Below are positions 32,458-41,882 of a stretch of 42,867 bases of DNA, piece after piece (position 1 is the stretch's first letter; each line of letters opens with the position of its first letter). The notes below the pieces were generated by a model, which saw only the letters and a program-made list of their open reading frames with translations, was not told the DNA's origin and ran no database searches. The DNA lies in assembly GCA_030446015.1 (NCBI GenBank), contig JASUSO010000012.1, forward strand, positions 1-42,867. Reading direction: 5' to 3'. Origin of the DNA: Methanobacteriota archaeon (GTDB taxonomy: Archaea > Halobacteriota > Methanomicrobia > Methanomicrobiales > Methanoculleaceae). The translations under genes and the position numbers were made by a program.

Positions 32458-33850
32458 CAGAGTTCTCCGAGAGGCGGAATTCGTCGTGCAGCACCTGCAG
32501 GGCGCGCTTGCCGTCCCCACCCTTCACGACGAAGGAGACGTTCACTTCACTTGAACCCTGCGAGATCATCATGACGTTGATCCCGGCATGGCCGAGGGCG
32601 GAGAAGATCCGGCCCCCGGTGCCGGGGGAGCCGGCCATCCCCGCACCTACGACCGCGACCGCGGCGACGTCCCGGTCGTAGGTGACCTCGCGGACGATAC
32701 CCTGCTTCGCGATCGGAGTGAGGGCGGCGATCGCGGCCTCGAGGTGCGACTCGTCGATGATGAGGGAGATGTTCGCCTCGCTCGAGCCCTGCGAGATCAT
32801 CATGACGTTCACCTCCCGCTCGGCGAGCGCAGAGAAGATTGTCTTTGCGACACCGGGGCGGCCGACCATCTGGGCGCCGTTGATGTTGACGAGCGCCACC
32901 TTCTCGATCAGGGCGAGCGCCTTGACCACCCGCTTCTCCTGGTGCTTGTCCCGGAGGACGAGGGTGCCGGGGACGTCGGGCCTGAACGAGTTCTTGACCC
33001 GGATCGGGATATTCTTCTGCATCGCGGGCTCGATCGAGCGGGGATGGAGGACCTTCGCGCCGAAGAAGGAGAGCTCCATCACCTCGAGGTAGGAGATGTC
33101 GTGAAGGACCCGGGCGTCCTTGATGATCCGGGGATCGGAGGTCATCACCCCGTCGACGTCGGTCCAGATCCAGATCTCGTCGGCATCGATCCCGGCGCCG
33201 ATGACGGCGGCCGAGTAGTCGGAACCGCTCCGGCCGAGGGTGGTGACGACGCCCTGCTCGGTCGCCCCCATGAACCCCATGATCACCGGGACGGAGTCGG
33301 CGAGCAGCGGGGCGACCCGGGCACGGATCCTCTCCTCGCTTACCGGGAGGGCCCGGGCGTCCCCGTGATTTGCGGTCGTGACGATCCCCGCCTCGACGCC
33401 GTCGAGGACGACCGAGGGGATGCCGCGCTGTTTGAGAGCGGCGCAGACGATCGGTGCGGAGAGCCGCTCCCCGAAGGAGATGACGTAGTCGCGGGACCGG
33501 GGAGTCAGTTCCTTTAGGGTGTGCACCGCGGTGAGGATGTTCTGCAGCCGGGTGAGCCGGTCGTCGATGACCGCGGCCACCTCACGGGCGTGGTCGGGAG
33601 CCACTGCGTTCAGGAGCCGGAGGTGGCGCTCCCGTATCGTCGAGAGAAACGTCTCGATCCGGGGCTGCTCCTTGCTTGCCATGACCTCATCGGTCACCGC
33701 GATGATCTGGTCGGTGACCCCCGAGCATGCCGATACGACGACCGCGACCTCGTCGCCTGCGCTACGATGCGATTCCACGATATCCGCGACCCTGCCGATA
33801 CAGTCCGTCTCTCCGACAGAAGTGCCGCCAAATTTCATTAAAAGCCTCAT
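32450..33850 (-). CDS. lysC: Aspartate kinase
   Basis: The 466-residue enzyme phosphorylates aspartate, the entry to lysine, threonine and methionine. It has MKFGGTSVGETD at the N-terminus, VVSACSGVTDQI, GRSGSDYSAAVIGAGIDADEIWIWTDVDG, and two ACT domains at the C-terminus (VALVNINGAQMVGRPGVA and VAAVAVVGAGMAGSPGTG, each followed by VNVMMISQGSSE or INVMMISQGSSE). The ACT pair suggests feedback control by an amino acid. ATG 33850 is used; ATG 33838, giving MKFGG, is also possible and has GAGG upstream. Lysine made from its product could feed the ablA-ablB osmolyte route at 38217-40359. Confidence 0.95.
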   Translation of the reverse strand: MRLLMKFGGTSVGETDCIGRVADIVESHRSAGDEVAVVVSACSGVTDQIIAVTDEVMASKEQPRIETFLSTIRERHLRLLNAVAPDHAREVAAVIDDRLTRLQNILTAVHTLKELTPRSRDYVISFGERLSAPIVCAALKQRGIPSVVLDGVEAGIVTTANHGDARALPVSEERIRARVAPLLADSVPVIMGFMGATEQGVVTTLGRSGSDYSAAVIGAGIDADEIWIWTDVDGVMTSDPRIIKDARVLHDISYLEVMELSFFGAKVLHPRSIEPAMQKNIPIRVKNSFRPDVPGTLVLRDKHQEKRVVKALALIEKVALVNINGAQMVGRPGVAKTIFSALAEREVNVMMISQGSSEANISLIIDESHLEAAIAALTPIAKQGIVREVTYDRDVAAVAVVGAGMAGSPGTGGRIFSALGHAGINVMMISQGSSEVNVSFVVKGGDGKRALQVLHDEFRLSENSDD

Positions 33851-33872
33851 TCTGGCTCACTTGTCCCCTGCA

Positions 33873-33893
33873 ATTACTTTATGGTATTATACA
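33873..33893. promoter_or_regulatory. Two-way promoter between lysC and tfrA
   Basis: In the 60-base gap, the minus strand has TTGTATAATACC (about 33882-33893, 32-43 bases before the lysC ATG). The plus strand has ATTACTTTATGG (about 33873-33884), 27-38 bases before the tfrA ATG. Both spacings suit short leaders. Confidence 0.5.
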
Positions 33894-33910
33894 ACGCACC
33901 GACTAATAAG

Positions 33911-35542
33911 ATGCATGTAGACGAGATTGTGGACGCGCACGTGCTGGTTGTCGGGAGCGGCGGCGCCGGTGTCCGGGCCGCCATCGAGGCATCCCGGTAC
34001 GGCGGCGTGGTCATGGTCTCCAAGACCATCGCCGGCAAAGGCGGGTGCACGACGATGGCGGAAGGCGGTTACAACGCCGTGCTGCGGGACCGGGACTCCA
34101 TCCAGGTTCACCGCGAGGATACGCTGAAAGGCGGGGCGTACCTCAACGACCCGGCGCTCGTGGACGCGCTGGTCACCGAAGCGCCTGAGCGGATGGCCGA
34201 CCTCGTCCGGTGGGGCGCCGTCTTCGACGTCACGGAGGATCGCATGGTCGCGCAGCGCCCGTTCGGCGGCCAGCGGTTCCCCCGGACCTGCTACGCCGGG
34301 GACCGGACCGGGCACGAGATGATCATGACCCTCCTCGACCGGCTCGACGCGACCGACACGCACCTCTACCAGGAGGTCTCGGTCGTCGATCTCGTCAAGG
34401 ACGAGAACGGTGCGGTCGCCGGCGCGATTGCGCTCGACCGGGACGGGAACGTCATCCTCTTCCGCTCCGACGCGACGGTGCTCGCGACCGGCGGGGGGAC
34501 GCAGGTCTACGATATATCCACGAACTCCGCCGCCGGGACCGGGGACGGGTTCGCGATGGCCTACCGGGCGGGGGCGGAACTGATCGATATGGAGATGGTC
34601 CAGTTCCACCCGACCGGGGCCGTCTACCCCTACGACGCCCGCGGCCGCCTGGTGACGGAGGCCGTCCGGGGCGAGGGAGGGATCCTCCTGAACGCACGGC
34701 GGGAGCGGTTCATGGAGCGCTACGACCCCGAACGGATGGAACTCTCCACCCGCGACGTGGTGGCGCGGGCGATCGCGACCGAGGTGCTGGAGGGGCGAGG
34801 GACGAGCCGCGGGGGAGTCTACCTTGACGTGACCCACCTCTCCGCGGAGACGATCGAGAGCCGGCTCCCGGTGATGCTCGAGCAGTTCCTCGCGTACGGC
34901 GTCGACATCCGGCGGGAGCCGATGGAGGTCGCCCCGACCGCCCACCACATCATGGGCGGGGTCAGGATCACCCCAGAGTGCCGGACGACCCTCCCGGGCC
35001 TCTTCGCCTGCGGGGAGGTCGCCGGCGGGGTGCATGGCGCAAACCGCCTCGGCGGGAACGCCCTTGCCGAGACGCAGGTCTTCGGGAAGCGCGCCGGGGA
35101 GTTCGCCGGGAAGGCGCCCGCACGGAGCGGCCGGATCGACGATGCCGCAATCGACGAGAGACTCCGGATGCTCGACGGTTTCTTCGAGGGGACGGTAAAC
35201 CCCGCAGACGTCAGGAAGGACCTGAAACTGACGATGTGGAACCAGGCCGGGATCTTCAGGAACGCCGCCGACCTCCGGGCGGCGCTCGAACAGATCCGCC
35301 GGCTCGCCGACCAGCGGCTCCGCGCCGCCTCGACCGCGAACCTGCTTGAGTGCTGCACTGTCCGGAACATGTGCACCACGGCGTCCCTGATCGTCCGGTG
35401 CGCCCTGCTCCGGCCGGAGAACCGGGGCGCCCATGTCCGGCGGGACGCAGGAGTGTTGACCGACCCGGCAACGTCGCCCTTCGGCCACACCTACATCTCG
35501 CTCGCCCGGGAAGGGATCGAGCGGCGGGAGGTGGCGGCATGA
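33911..35542 (+). CDS. tfrA: Thiol:fumarate reductase subunit A (FAD subunit)
   Basis: The 543-residue flavoprotein has the FAD loop VLVVGSGGAGVRAAIEASRYGG, KGGCTTMAEGGYNAV (the His/Cys flavin link region of fumarate reductases is replaced, as in non-covalent types), VQFHPTGAVYPY, VTEAVRGEGGILLNARRERFMERY and APTAHHIMGGVRI. In methanogens TfrAB reduces fumarate with coenzyme M and coenzyme B, making the CoM-S-S-CoB heterodisulfide and succinate for biosynthesis. I chose ATG 33911 (MHVDEIVDAHV); ATG 33881 lies inside the promoter. The stop overlaps the tfrB ATG (ATGA). Confidence 0.93.
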   Translation: MHVDEIVDAHVLVVGSGGAGVRAAIEASRYGGVVMVSKTIAGKGGCTTMAEGGYNAVLRDRDSIQVHREDTLKGGAYLNDPALVDALVTEAPERMADLVRWGAVFDVTEDRMVAQRPFGGQRFPRTCYAGDRTGHEMIMTLLDRLDATDTHLYQEVSVVDLVKDENGAVAGAIALDRDGNVILFRSDATVLATGGGTQVYDISTNSAAGTGDGFAMAYRAGAELIDMEMVQFHPTGAVYPYDARGRLVTEAVRGEGGILLNARRERFMERYDPERMELSTRDVVARAIATEVLEGRGTSRGGVYLDVTHLSAETIESRLPVMLEQFLAYGVDIRREPMEVAPTAHHIMGGVRITPECRTTLPGLFACGEVAGGVHGANRLGGNALAETQVFGKRAGEFAGKAPARSGRIDDAAIDERLRMLDGFFEGTVNPADVRKDLKLTMWNQAGIFRNAADLRAALEQIRRLADQRLRAASTANLLECCTVRNMCTTASLIVRCALLRPENRGAHVRRDAGVLTDPATSPFGHTYISLAREGIERREVAA

Positions 35543-37002
35543 AGTCGGTCACACTCAGGATCTCGCGGTTCGACCCTGCCCGCGATACGGAGCCGCACTT
35601 CGAGGAGTACACCGTCCGGGTCAACGAGGGCGCCCGGGTGCTCCACGCTCTCCATGCCGTCCGCGACGAGCACGACCCGACCCTCACCTACCGCTACTGT
35701 TGCGGGTCGGGGCAGTGCGGGAGCTGCGCCGTCAGGGTTGACGGGAAGCCCGTCCTCGCCTGCATGGAGGAGGCCCGCGACGGGATGACAGTCGAGCCGC
35801 TCGACCTCCCGGTCTTGAAAGACCTGATGGTCGACCTGGAGCCGGTGATCGCAAAGATCGCCCGAATCTGCCCGGCGCCGGACGCAGGGCTCCCGGCCAG
35901 GGAGGAGATCGAGGCGATCAAGCCGCTTCGGGACTGCATCGAGTGCCTCTGCTGCGTATCGGCCTGCCCGGCGCTCCAGGTGACGGATTTCGCCGGCCCG
36001 ACGGTGCTCCGGCAGGAGATGCGCCTCGCCCTCGACCCCCGCGACTCGGGGGACCGTATCACCGACGCGATCGAGAAGGGGCTCTTCTACTGCACGACCT
36101 GCAAGCGCTGCACGGAGGTCTGCCCGAAAGAGATCGATATCCCGGGCAAGGCGATCGAGAAACTCCGCGAGATCGCAAACCGCCGGGGGCTGACCCTTCC
36201 CCGCCACCAGGAGGTGGCGCGGCTGATCCAGGAGACCGGTCGGAGCGTCGAGCGGACGCAACCAACCTTCCTTGAGCAGGTGCCGGAGGTGATCGAGCCC
36301 GACGGCCCGGTCCGCGGCGAGGTGGGGTTCTTCGTCGGGTGTATGTTCAACGGGCGGGTGCCGCAGACGGCGCTCGACGCGATGGAGGTATTGAAGCGCA
36401 ACGGGATCCGGGTGATCGTCCCGCACGACCAGGTCTGCTGCGGTTCGCCCCTGATCCGGACGGGGCAGACATCGTTTGTAGAGGATCTCAAGAAGAAGAA
36501 CATCGAGGCCTTCGCCCGCCGGGGGATCAAGACCGTGATGACGATCTGCGCCGGGTGCGGGGCGACGCTGAAGAACGACTACGAGACGCCGTTCGAGGTA
36601 AAGGACGTCACGGAGGTCCTGACCGAGTACGGGATCGAGCCCCCGGCGAAACTCGATATCACGGCGACCTACCACGACCCCTGCCACCTCCTCCGCGGCC
36701 AGGGGATCAGGGAACAGCCGCGCACACTTCTGCGCGAGGCCGTACGGGAGTTCGTCGAGATGCCCTCGCAGTGCTGCGGCGCCGGCGGCGGCGTCCGGTC
36801 GGGGGTGCCGGAGGAGGCGAAGGCGCTCGGGGCGAAGCGCGACGAGGCGGTGAGGGCGACCGGTGCAGACGTGGTGGTGACGGTCTGCCCGTTCTGCGAG
36901 TTCCATATCGCCGACTGCACGGATGTGCCGGTGAAGAACCTGGTGACGATCCTGCTTGAGGGGTATAGGAAGAAGGATGCGGAGCGGGAAGGGGGCGCGT
37001 GA
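35539..37002 (+). CDS. tfrB: Thiol:fumarate reductase subunit B (Fe-S / CCG subunit)
   Basis: The 487-residue protein has an N-terminal [2Fe-2S] domain with YCCGSGQCGSCAVRVDG and CMEE, two [4Fe-4S] motifs, CIECLCCVSACP and CTTCKRCTEVCP, and two CCG domains (CCGSP with CAGCGATLKND, and DPCHLLRGQG with CCGAGGGVR and CPFCEFH). The CCG part resembles HdrB, which handles the CoM/CoB thiols, while the N-terminal half resembles succinate dehydrogenase B. This fusion is the hallmark of TfrB. It is coupled to tfrA by a 4-base overlap. Confidence 0.95.
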   Translation: MKSVTLRISRFDPARDTEPHFEEYTVRVNEGARVLHALHAVRDEHDPTLTYRYCCGSGQCGSCAVRVDGKPVLACMEEARDGMTVEPLDLPVLKDLMVDLEPVIAKIARICPAPDAGLPAREEIEAIKPLRDCIECLCCVSACPALQVTDFAGPTVLRQEMRLALDPRDSGDRITDAIEKGLFYCTTCKRCTEVCPKEIDIPGKAIEKLREIANRRGLTLPRHQEVARLIQETGRSVERTQPTFLEQVPEVIEPDGPVRGEVGFFVGCMFNGRVPQTALDAMEVLKRNGIRVIVPHDQVCCGSPLIRTGQTSFVEDLKKKNIEAFARRGIKTVMTICAGCGATLKNDYETPFEVKDVTEVLTEYGIEPPAKLDITATYHDPCHLLRGQGIREQPRTLLREAVREFVEMPSQCCGAGGGVRSGVPEEAKALGAKRDEAVRATGADVVVTVCPFCEFHIADCTDVPVKNLVTILLEGYRKKDAEREGGA

Positions 37003-37122
37003 GCCCCCGGTAACTCTTCTCCCCGACCGGGGCAAGATCCTGCTGGGCGGCCGATGCGTCGCCGAACCCGGGATGCATGCAATTAATGCCGTGCCCGGTA
37101 AGACTCTACCAGAGGAAGGGAT

Positions 37123-37725
37123 ATGCAGATCGCGAATGCTCCCGACGGCACCATCCACATCGACAGAAAGGTTGTGACCGCACTTGACCGTTTTGTGGTT
37201 TCGGTGACGGGCATCGTCGAGCGGTATACCCGCTACGTGATCGTCAGCGGATACGTTGCAATCCTCTTTGGAAGGGCCAGAGGTACGGAAGATATCGATC
37301 TTCTCGTCGACTACATGAACCACGATAGGTTCCGGTCATTTTCCGAGGAACTCCTGGCAAAAGGATTCTATTTCCTGAACTCCGATGATATCGATGAGAT
37401 CTACTCAATGCTCCGAGACGGGCTCGCCGTCCGGATTGCCGGGGCCGGGAGGATCATCCCGAACGTCGAGATGAAGTTCAAGAAAGACGACTTCGATCGT
37501 TATGCGATGTCCCGGGCGAAGGCGGTGTTGTTTGACGACATCCGGTTCTTCGTATCGCCCATCGAGCTGCAGATTCCCTACAAACTCTATCTCGGGAGCG
37601 ACAAGGATATCGAGGATGCGGTCTATCTCTGGGTGTTGTTCCGGGAGATGCTGGATGGCGATCTCCTGCGATCGTTCATGGAGAGCCTGCAGGTCAGGGG
37701 GGAGCCATATGGAATTGAAGTTTGA
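37123..37725 (+). CDS. AbiEii/DUF6036-like nucleotidyltransferase
   Basis: The protein has 200 residues. The segment VIVSGYVAILFGRARGTEDIDLLVD fits the nucleotidyltransferase core (G-x-A...G..R.T.DID) found in AbiEii and related toxin or antitoxin proteins. Later, LQIPYKLYLGSDKDIEDAVYLW resembles the helix after the fold in this group. It overlaps the next, smaller gene by 17 bases, which suggests a two-gene module. AGGAAGGG lies 5 bases before the ATG. The GC content looks a little lower than that of its neighbours, which may mean transfer. A toxin-antitoxin role is inference. Confidence 0.75.
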   Translation: MQIANAPDGTIHIDRKVVTALDRFVVSVTGIVERYTRYVIVSGYVAILFGRARGTEDIDLLVDYMNHDRFRSFSEELLAKGFYFLNSDDIDEIYSMLRDGLAVRIAGAGRIIPNVEMKFKKDDFDRYAMSRAKAVLFDDIRFFVSPIELQIPYKLYLGSDKDIEDAVYLWVLFREMLDGDLLRSFMESLQVRGEPYGIEV

Positions 37726-37939
37726 CCGCGAGAAAAACCGGCAGGAGCGGCTGAATTTTGTCCGGAGGCATGCTCTCTGGGTCAGGGGGGTTCCAAACGA
37801 GGTCTGGAGCCGCGAGCAGGCCGACCTGATCGACGCGTTCTTTGAGAATGCCAAAAACTTTGCTCTTTCCCGGTCTGATTATCTCCAGATGCACCAGACC
37901 CAGCGGCGCCGCCCCGAACCGGTCTACGGCGATGGGTAA
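37709..37939 (+). CDS. Small partner protein of the nucleotidyltransferase
   Basis: The protein has 76 residues, MELKFDREKNRQERLNFVRRHALW..., rich in Arg and Glu, with the helical stretch REQADLIDAFFENAKNFALSRSDYLQM. No domain is recognised. GGGGGGAG lies 4 bases before the ATG, inside the end of the upstream gene, so translation is coupled. Its size and linkage fit an antitoxin or cognate helper for the nucleotidyltransferase, but this is not proven by sequence. Confidence 0.65.
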   Translation: MELKFDREKNRQERLNFVRRHALWVRGVPNEVWSREQADLIDAFFENAKNFALSRSDYLQMHQTQRRRPEPVYGDG

Positions 37940-37980
37940 GGCAGGGCAGGCGGGACCGTTTCCAGGTATTGGTTCAAAAA

Positions 37981-37996
37981 TGTTCCATGTGGAACA
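37981..37996. promoter_or_regulatory. 16-bp dyad TGTTCCA-TG-TGGAACA
   Basis: Two perfect 7-base arms surround a TG centre, in the gap between converging genes. The form recalls centromere-like ParB sites (TGTTTCACGTGAAACA) but differs from that consensus at several places. A protein-binding site is inference. Confidence 0.35.
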
Positions 37997-38216
37997 GAAT
38001 GTGCCCATCCAGGGCGCTGCTCTCCTGACCCGGGTCACCTGCACCTCCGAAAACCTGCCGGGGATTCGGACATTTCATGTGACGCACTCGCGACGGATGA
38101 ACCGGCGTAAACCGATGCTCCCTTTTGTTGTTTGCTTCCCATATATGCCAGCGGGTGAACGTGCGCCCCAAAAGCCGGCACGACGCCCGTCCTTACACCG
38201 GCGGCGGACCTTCTCC

Positions 38217-39056
38217 TCACCTCTCCAGCGGCCGATACCAGACGTTCATGCTCTCGAACCCGCCGCAGATGTTGGTGTTATTGACGAGGGTGCCCCCCCA
38301 CGCGTACCCCGCCCGGGCAAACACGGCGTTGATCGGGTAGGAGAGAGCCCGGGCGATGGTGAAGGCGGTCTTCATCCCGGCCGCCCGCATCTCCTCCTCC
38401 ATCCGCAAAAGGAGGAAGCCCGAGAGGCTTTTGCCCCGGAAACCCGGGTGCACGGCGAAGTCGGTCATCTCGACGTTCTCGTCCTCGCGGTAGATCTCCG
38501 CCGAGGAGGCCGCGGCAAGCCGGCCGTCTTCGGTGCGGACGAGGAAGTAGCGGTAGTCCCCGGCCATCGTCTCCCGCAGGTAGCCGGGATCACCGATGGG
38601 GAACGGGTAGGTCGCAAAGACCTCGCCGTAGAGCGCGGCAAGGTCGTCGGCGTCGTCTTCCGCCGCAGGGGCGCACGTCCAGCCGGGCGGAAGGGCGGCC
38701 GGATGGGCATCGCCAGCCTTCTCCCGGACGGCCGCGAGGACCGCGGCGACGTCACCCGACTCCCGCCGGCGTTCCGCATCAAAGAACTTCGCCGCGAAAT
38801 ACCCGTCCTCCCTGCCCCGGAAGAATCCCGGAACCCGTGCCTCGACGACGTAGCCCCGGGAGATGAAGAGCGGGAGGGCGGAGGCGGGCACCTTTGCAAA
38901 TATCTTCGAGTAACCCTCCTTCTGTGAGAGCGCATCCAGATCGTCGAGGATTTCTGGGAGGTCGGCGGGCGAGAGGTGCATCACGTAGATGCGGTCGCTC
39001 AACCGCCCGTGCTGGACGAGAGTGCCGCCGATCGTCGTGACGGTGTCAGGACTCAT
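38217..39056 (-). CDS. ablB: Beta-lysine N-acetyltransferase
   Basis: The 279-residue enzyme acetylates beta-lysine to N-epsilon-acetyl-beta-lysine, an osmolyte made by methanogens in salt. The N-terminal half has [43 protein letters not shown] and [12 protein letters not shown]. The C-terminal half is a GNAT domain with [21 protein letters not shown] and [19 protein letters not shown]. Its start overlaps the ablA stop by 11 bases (ATGAGTCCTGA), so the two are coupled. Confidence 0.93.
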   Translation of the reverse strand: MSPDTVTTIGGTLVQHGRLSDRIYVMHLSPADLPEILDDLDALSQKEGYSKIFAKVPASALPLFISRGYVVEARVPGFFRGREDGYFAAKFFDAERRRESGDVAAVLAAVREKAGDAHPAALPPGWTCAPAAEDDADDLAALYGEVFATYPFPIGDPGYLRETMAGDYRYFLVRTEDGRLAAASSAEIYREDENVEMTDFAVHPGFRGKSLSGFLLLRMEEEMRAAGMKTAFTIARALSYPINAVFARAGYAWGGTLVNNTNICGGFESMNVWYRPLER

Positions 39057-40359
39057 TTCTCCGCTCGAACCGCTCGGTGTTCTCCGGGACGAGCGCAGTC
39101 GTCGGGTCCTCGTCGGAGAGGAGTTTGACGATCCCGACCGCCTTGGACTCGTCCGCGCCCTCGAGTTTGAGGTACTGCCCGCAGGTCGCGCACTTGCGGT
39201 CGCACCAGACCGGTTCGTAGGAGTCGGGCTCGCGGTAAGTGGTGATCACCCCCTCGAAGTTCCGGAGCACCACCCGGTTCGTTGCCCAGGAGATGAGGTA
39301 CTGGGGCATCACCGGGATCTTCCCGCCGCCGCCGGGAGCGTCGATGACGTAGGTCGGGACGGCAAACCCGCTGGTATGCCCGATAAGGCTCTCGACGATC
39401 TCGATCCCCTTCGAGACCGGGGTGCGGAAATGGGTGAGCCCCTCGGAGAGGTCGCACTGGTAGAGATAGTAGGGGCGGACCCGGTTCCGGACGAGTTTCT
39501 GCACCAGGGTCTTCATGATCCGGGGGCAGTCGTTCACCCCCGCCAGGAGGACGGTCTGGTTGCCGAGCGGTATGCCGGCATCGGCAAGCCGTGCGAGCGC
39601 CTCCGTTGAGGAGGTGGTGATCTCCGCCGGGTGGTTGAAGTGAGTGTTCACCCAGAGCGGGTGGTGGCGGGCGAGCATCGCGCAGAGTTCATCCGTGACC
39701 CGGTAGGGGAGGACAACCGGAACCCGGGTGCCGATCCGGACCACCTCGACGTGCTCGATGTCGTCGAGCTCGGTCAGGATCCAGTCGAGGCGGTCGTCGG
39801 GGAGCATGAACGGGTCGCCCCCGGAGAGGAGGACGTCCCGGATACCGGGGTTCTCCCGGATGTAGTCGAGGCTCTCGAGGATCTCGGTTTCCGAGGGGAT
39901 GGAGTCGACGTCCCCGACCTTCCGCTTCCGGGTGCAGTGCCGGCAGTACATGGCGCAGACGTTGCTGACCAGGAAGAGCACCCGGTCGGGGTAGCGGTGG
40001 GTGATACAGGGGGCGGGGTGGTCGGCGTCCTCAGCGAGCGGATCCTCCATATCGTCGGGCTCGACCTGCAGCTCCGCCGGCGACGGGAAGCACTGCATAA
40101 AGATCGGGTCGTTCCAGAGATCCTTTGGATCGATGAGCGAGAGATAATACGGCGTTATCCGCAGGGGGAACCTGCTCGCGGTCTCTTCCAGCTCCCGCCG
40201 CTCGTCCTGCCCGAACGATACGCCGAGCAGCCGCTCGAATGTGGAGATATCGGTGATCGCGTGCCGGACATGCCACCTCCAGTCCCGCCAGACTTCCGCG
40301 GCGGCACCGGCATCGATCCTTTCTGCTATCTCCTGCTGGTTGGTTGATAAAATGGCCAT
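39046..40359 (-). CDS. ablA: Lysine 2,3-aminomutase
   Basis: The 437-residue radical SAM enzyme converts lysine to beta-lysine with PLP. The cluster motif is [15 protein letters not shown] (C-x3-C-x2-C). Other marks are [62 protein letters not shown] and [26 protein letters not shown]. The C-terminal zinc-binding region has [13 protein letters not shown] strong TATA box and GGAG support the ATG at 40359. The product is acetylated by AblB. Confidence 0.96.
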   Translation of the reverse strand: MAILSTNQQEIAERIDAGAAAEVWRDWRWHVRHAITDISTFERLLGVSFGQDERRELEETASRFPLRITPYYLSLIDPKDLWNDPIFMQCFPSPAELQVEPDDMEDPLAEDADHPAPCITHRYPDRVLFLVSNVCAMYCRHCTRKRKVGDVDSIPSETEILESLDYIRENPGIRDVLLSGGDPFMLPDDRLDWILTELDDIEHVEVVRIGTRVPVVLPYRVTDELCAMLARHHPLWVNTHFNHPAEITTSSTEALARLADAGIPLGNQTVLLAGVNDCPRIMKTLVQKLVRNRVRPYYLYQCDLSEGLTHFRTPVSKGIEIVESLIGHTSGFAVPTYVIDAPGGGGKIPVMPQYLISWATNRVVLRNFEGVITTYREPDSYEPVWCDRKCATCGQYLKLEGADESKAVGIVKLLSDEDPTTALVPENTERFERRNES

Positions 40360-40391
40360 TCGCAGTTCTCCGGGTCACACTGTACCGCCAA

Positions 40392-40403
40392 TCATATATA
40401 ATG
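40392..40403 (-). promoter_or_regulatory. TATA box of the ablA-ablB operon
   Basis: CATTATATATGA on the minus strand lies 33-44 bases upstream of the ablA ATG. Salt control is known for this operon in other methanogens, but no specific operator is visible here. Confidence 0.65.
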
Positions 40404-40492
40404 GGATCGATCTCGCCGTAAAATGCGCGAAAATCAAAACTGTGCCCTAAAAATCGGGATCGACGGACGGAGCGCCGAGCCCCGGAAGGGGA

Positions 40493-41632
40493 TCAGTCCT
40501 GCCCGTCGCCGCGTTTCAAGAGCATCATGCTCGTGAAGACCCCGGAGAAGACGACCTGCATGCCGGCGAGGAAGAGGGCCAGCGCCCAGACGGCGTTTGC
40601 GATCTGGAAGAGCGGGCCGAACCCGGCGGCCGCCCAGTCCCGGAGGATCCCGAGCCCGACGATGCCGCCACCGGCCATCAGGAGGAACCCGGCGAGGAGC
40701 TCCCGCTCGAGATTGTGGTAACTCATGAGCCGGGAGAGGAACGGTCCCGCCTCGCCGTAGCCCTGGACGGCCGAGTAGACGGCGATGTTGACCCCCGCAA
40801 AGAGCGCCTGGAGCCCGCCGACGAAGAAGAGGGCGGCGAGAATGAAGGAGTGGATGAACGAGGTCTCGACCTCTCCCCGGACGGCGAAGATGACCATCAG
40901 GAAGAACCCGAAGACCGCGAAGATCAGTCCGGGAACGGTGATGAACGGGATCGGCCGGTAGAGGAGCATGAACCGGACGTGCCGCCAGCCGTCGGAGAAA
41001 CTCTGCAGCTTCGAGGGGGCGACCCGGGCGGAGTAGGTGATCGGGACCTCGGCGATCCGGAGGTTGGCCTTCGCCGCCTCGATGATCATCTCGCTTGCAA
41101 ACTCCATCCCCCCGGTCTTCACATTCATTCGTTCGAGCGCCTCCCGCCGGAACGCCCGAAACCCGGTGTGCGCATCCGAGATCCGGATGGAGAAGACCCG
41201 GTTGAGGAGCCAGGTGAGGAAGGGGTTCCCCACGTAGCGGTGGAGGGCCGGCATCGCCCCCGGCCGGATCTCCCCCCGGAGCCGGGAGCCGAGCGCCATG
41301 TCGGCCCCGGCGTCGAGCAGGGCGAGGAGTTTCGGGATCTCGAGGAAGTCGTAGGTGTTGTCCGCATCCCCGATGACGATGTACTTCCCCCGGGCGCGCG
41401 CGAGCCCCGCGAGGTAGGCGTTGCCGTAGCCCCGCTTCTCCGGCCGGACGACCGTCGCCCCGAGGTCGCGGGCGATCGCCGCCGTCCGGTCGTCGGAGGA
41501 GTCCGCGACGATGATCTCGCCGTCGATCGCAAGATCGGCAAAGACCTTCTGGATCTTTCTGATGCACTCACCGATGGTGGCCTCCTCGTTGAGTGCGGGA
41601 AGGACGACGGAGAGGGCGGGGGCGGTGTCCAT
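40493..41632 (-). CDS. Membrane-anchored family 2 glycosyltransferase
   Basis: The protein has 379 residues. The GT2 domain (about residues 1-230) has SVVLPALNEEATIGECI, GEIIVADSSDDRTAAIA, the DxD-like YIVIGDADNTYDFLEIP and SDAHTGFRAFRREALER, which match dolichyl-phosphate mannose synthase-like enzymes. Four membrane helices follow (about residues 232-375). It likely transfers a sugar to a lipid carrier on the cytoplasmic side, for glycoproteins or surface sugars. I chose ATG 41632 (MDTAPALSVV); 41 more codons are open upstream but would run through a TATA box. It is a single gene. Confidence 0.88.
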   Translation of the reverse strand: MDTAPALSVVLPALNEEATIGECIRKIQKVFADLAIDGEIIVADSSDDRTAAIARDLGATVVRPEKRGYGNAYLAGLARARGKYIVIGDADNTYDFLEIPKLLALLDAGADMALGSRLRGEIRPGAMPALHRYVGNPFLTWLLNRVFSIRISDAHTGFRAFRREALERMNVKTGGMEFASEMIIEAAKANLRIAEVPITYSARVAPSKLQSFSDGWRHVRFMLLYRPIPFITVPGLIFAVFGFFLMVIFAVRGEVETSFIHSFILAALFFVGGLQALFAGVNIAVYSAVQGYGEAGPFLSRLMSYHNLERELLAGFLLMAGGGIVGLGILRDWAAAGFGPLFQIANAVWALALFLAGMQVVFSGVFTSMMLLKRGDGQD

Positions 41633-41657
41633 TTTATGGAATAGTATCGGGCTTTCG

Positions 41658-41670
41658 CTGTATAGAGTGT
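41658..41670 (-). promoter_or_regulatory. TATA box of the glycosyltransferase gene
   Basis: ACACTCTATACAG on the minus strand lies 26-38 bases before the ATG at 41632. This supports that start over the longer open frame. Confidence 0.5.
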
Positions 41671-41848
41671 ATCGATTGGCATGCGGGGAGATGAGGGCGA
41701 GTGGGGGCCAGTGTGGGTGTGCACATCCGGCGATCGCCGACTGGCGGAACATCACGGATCGGTGAGAAACTCCGCCTACCGGGGGGTAAGAGCCGGCACA
41801 CAGCAGAAGTTAACCACCCCGCCCAAAAGGCGCGAGGAAATTCACAAG

Positions 41849-41859
41849 AAGTTTTATCG
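41849..41859 (+). promoter_or_regulatory. TATA-like box of the hepT-mntA pair
   Basis: AAGTTTTATCG lies 24-34 bases before the hepT ATG, implying a short leader. GGTGA lies 10 bases upstream of the start. Confidence 0.45.
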
Positions 41860-41882
41860 GGGCACCGGGTGAATCATCTCCA

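Noticed and set aside
33887-35488. 533-codon open frame opposite tfrA
   Set aside because: It mirrors the tfrA coding frame and has low-complexity composition and no recognisable motif.
35491-37323. 610-codon open frame opposite tfrB
   Set aside because: It lies antisense to a gene with complete Fe-S and CCG motifs and extends only because of base composition.
37842-38927. Long plus-strand frame across the gap after the small nucleotidyltransferase partner
   Set aside because: Most of it is antisense to ablB and the rest crosses a gene-free gap; its composition is that of a shadow frame.
38217-39056. Generic GNAT enzyme of unknown role
   Set aside because: The tight overlap with lysine 2,3-aminomutase and the two-part structure identify it as AblB.
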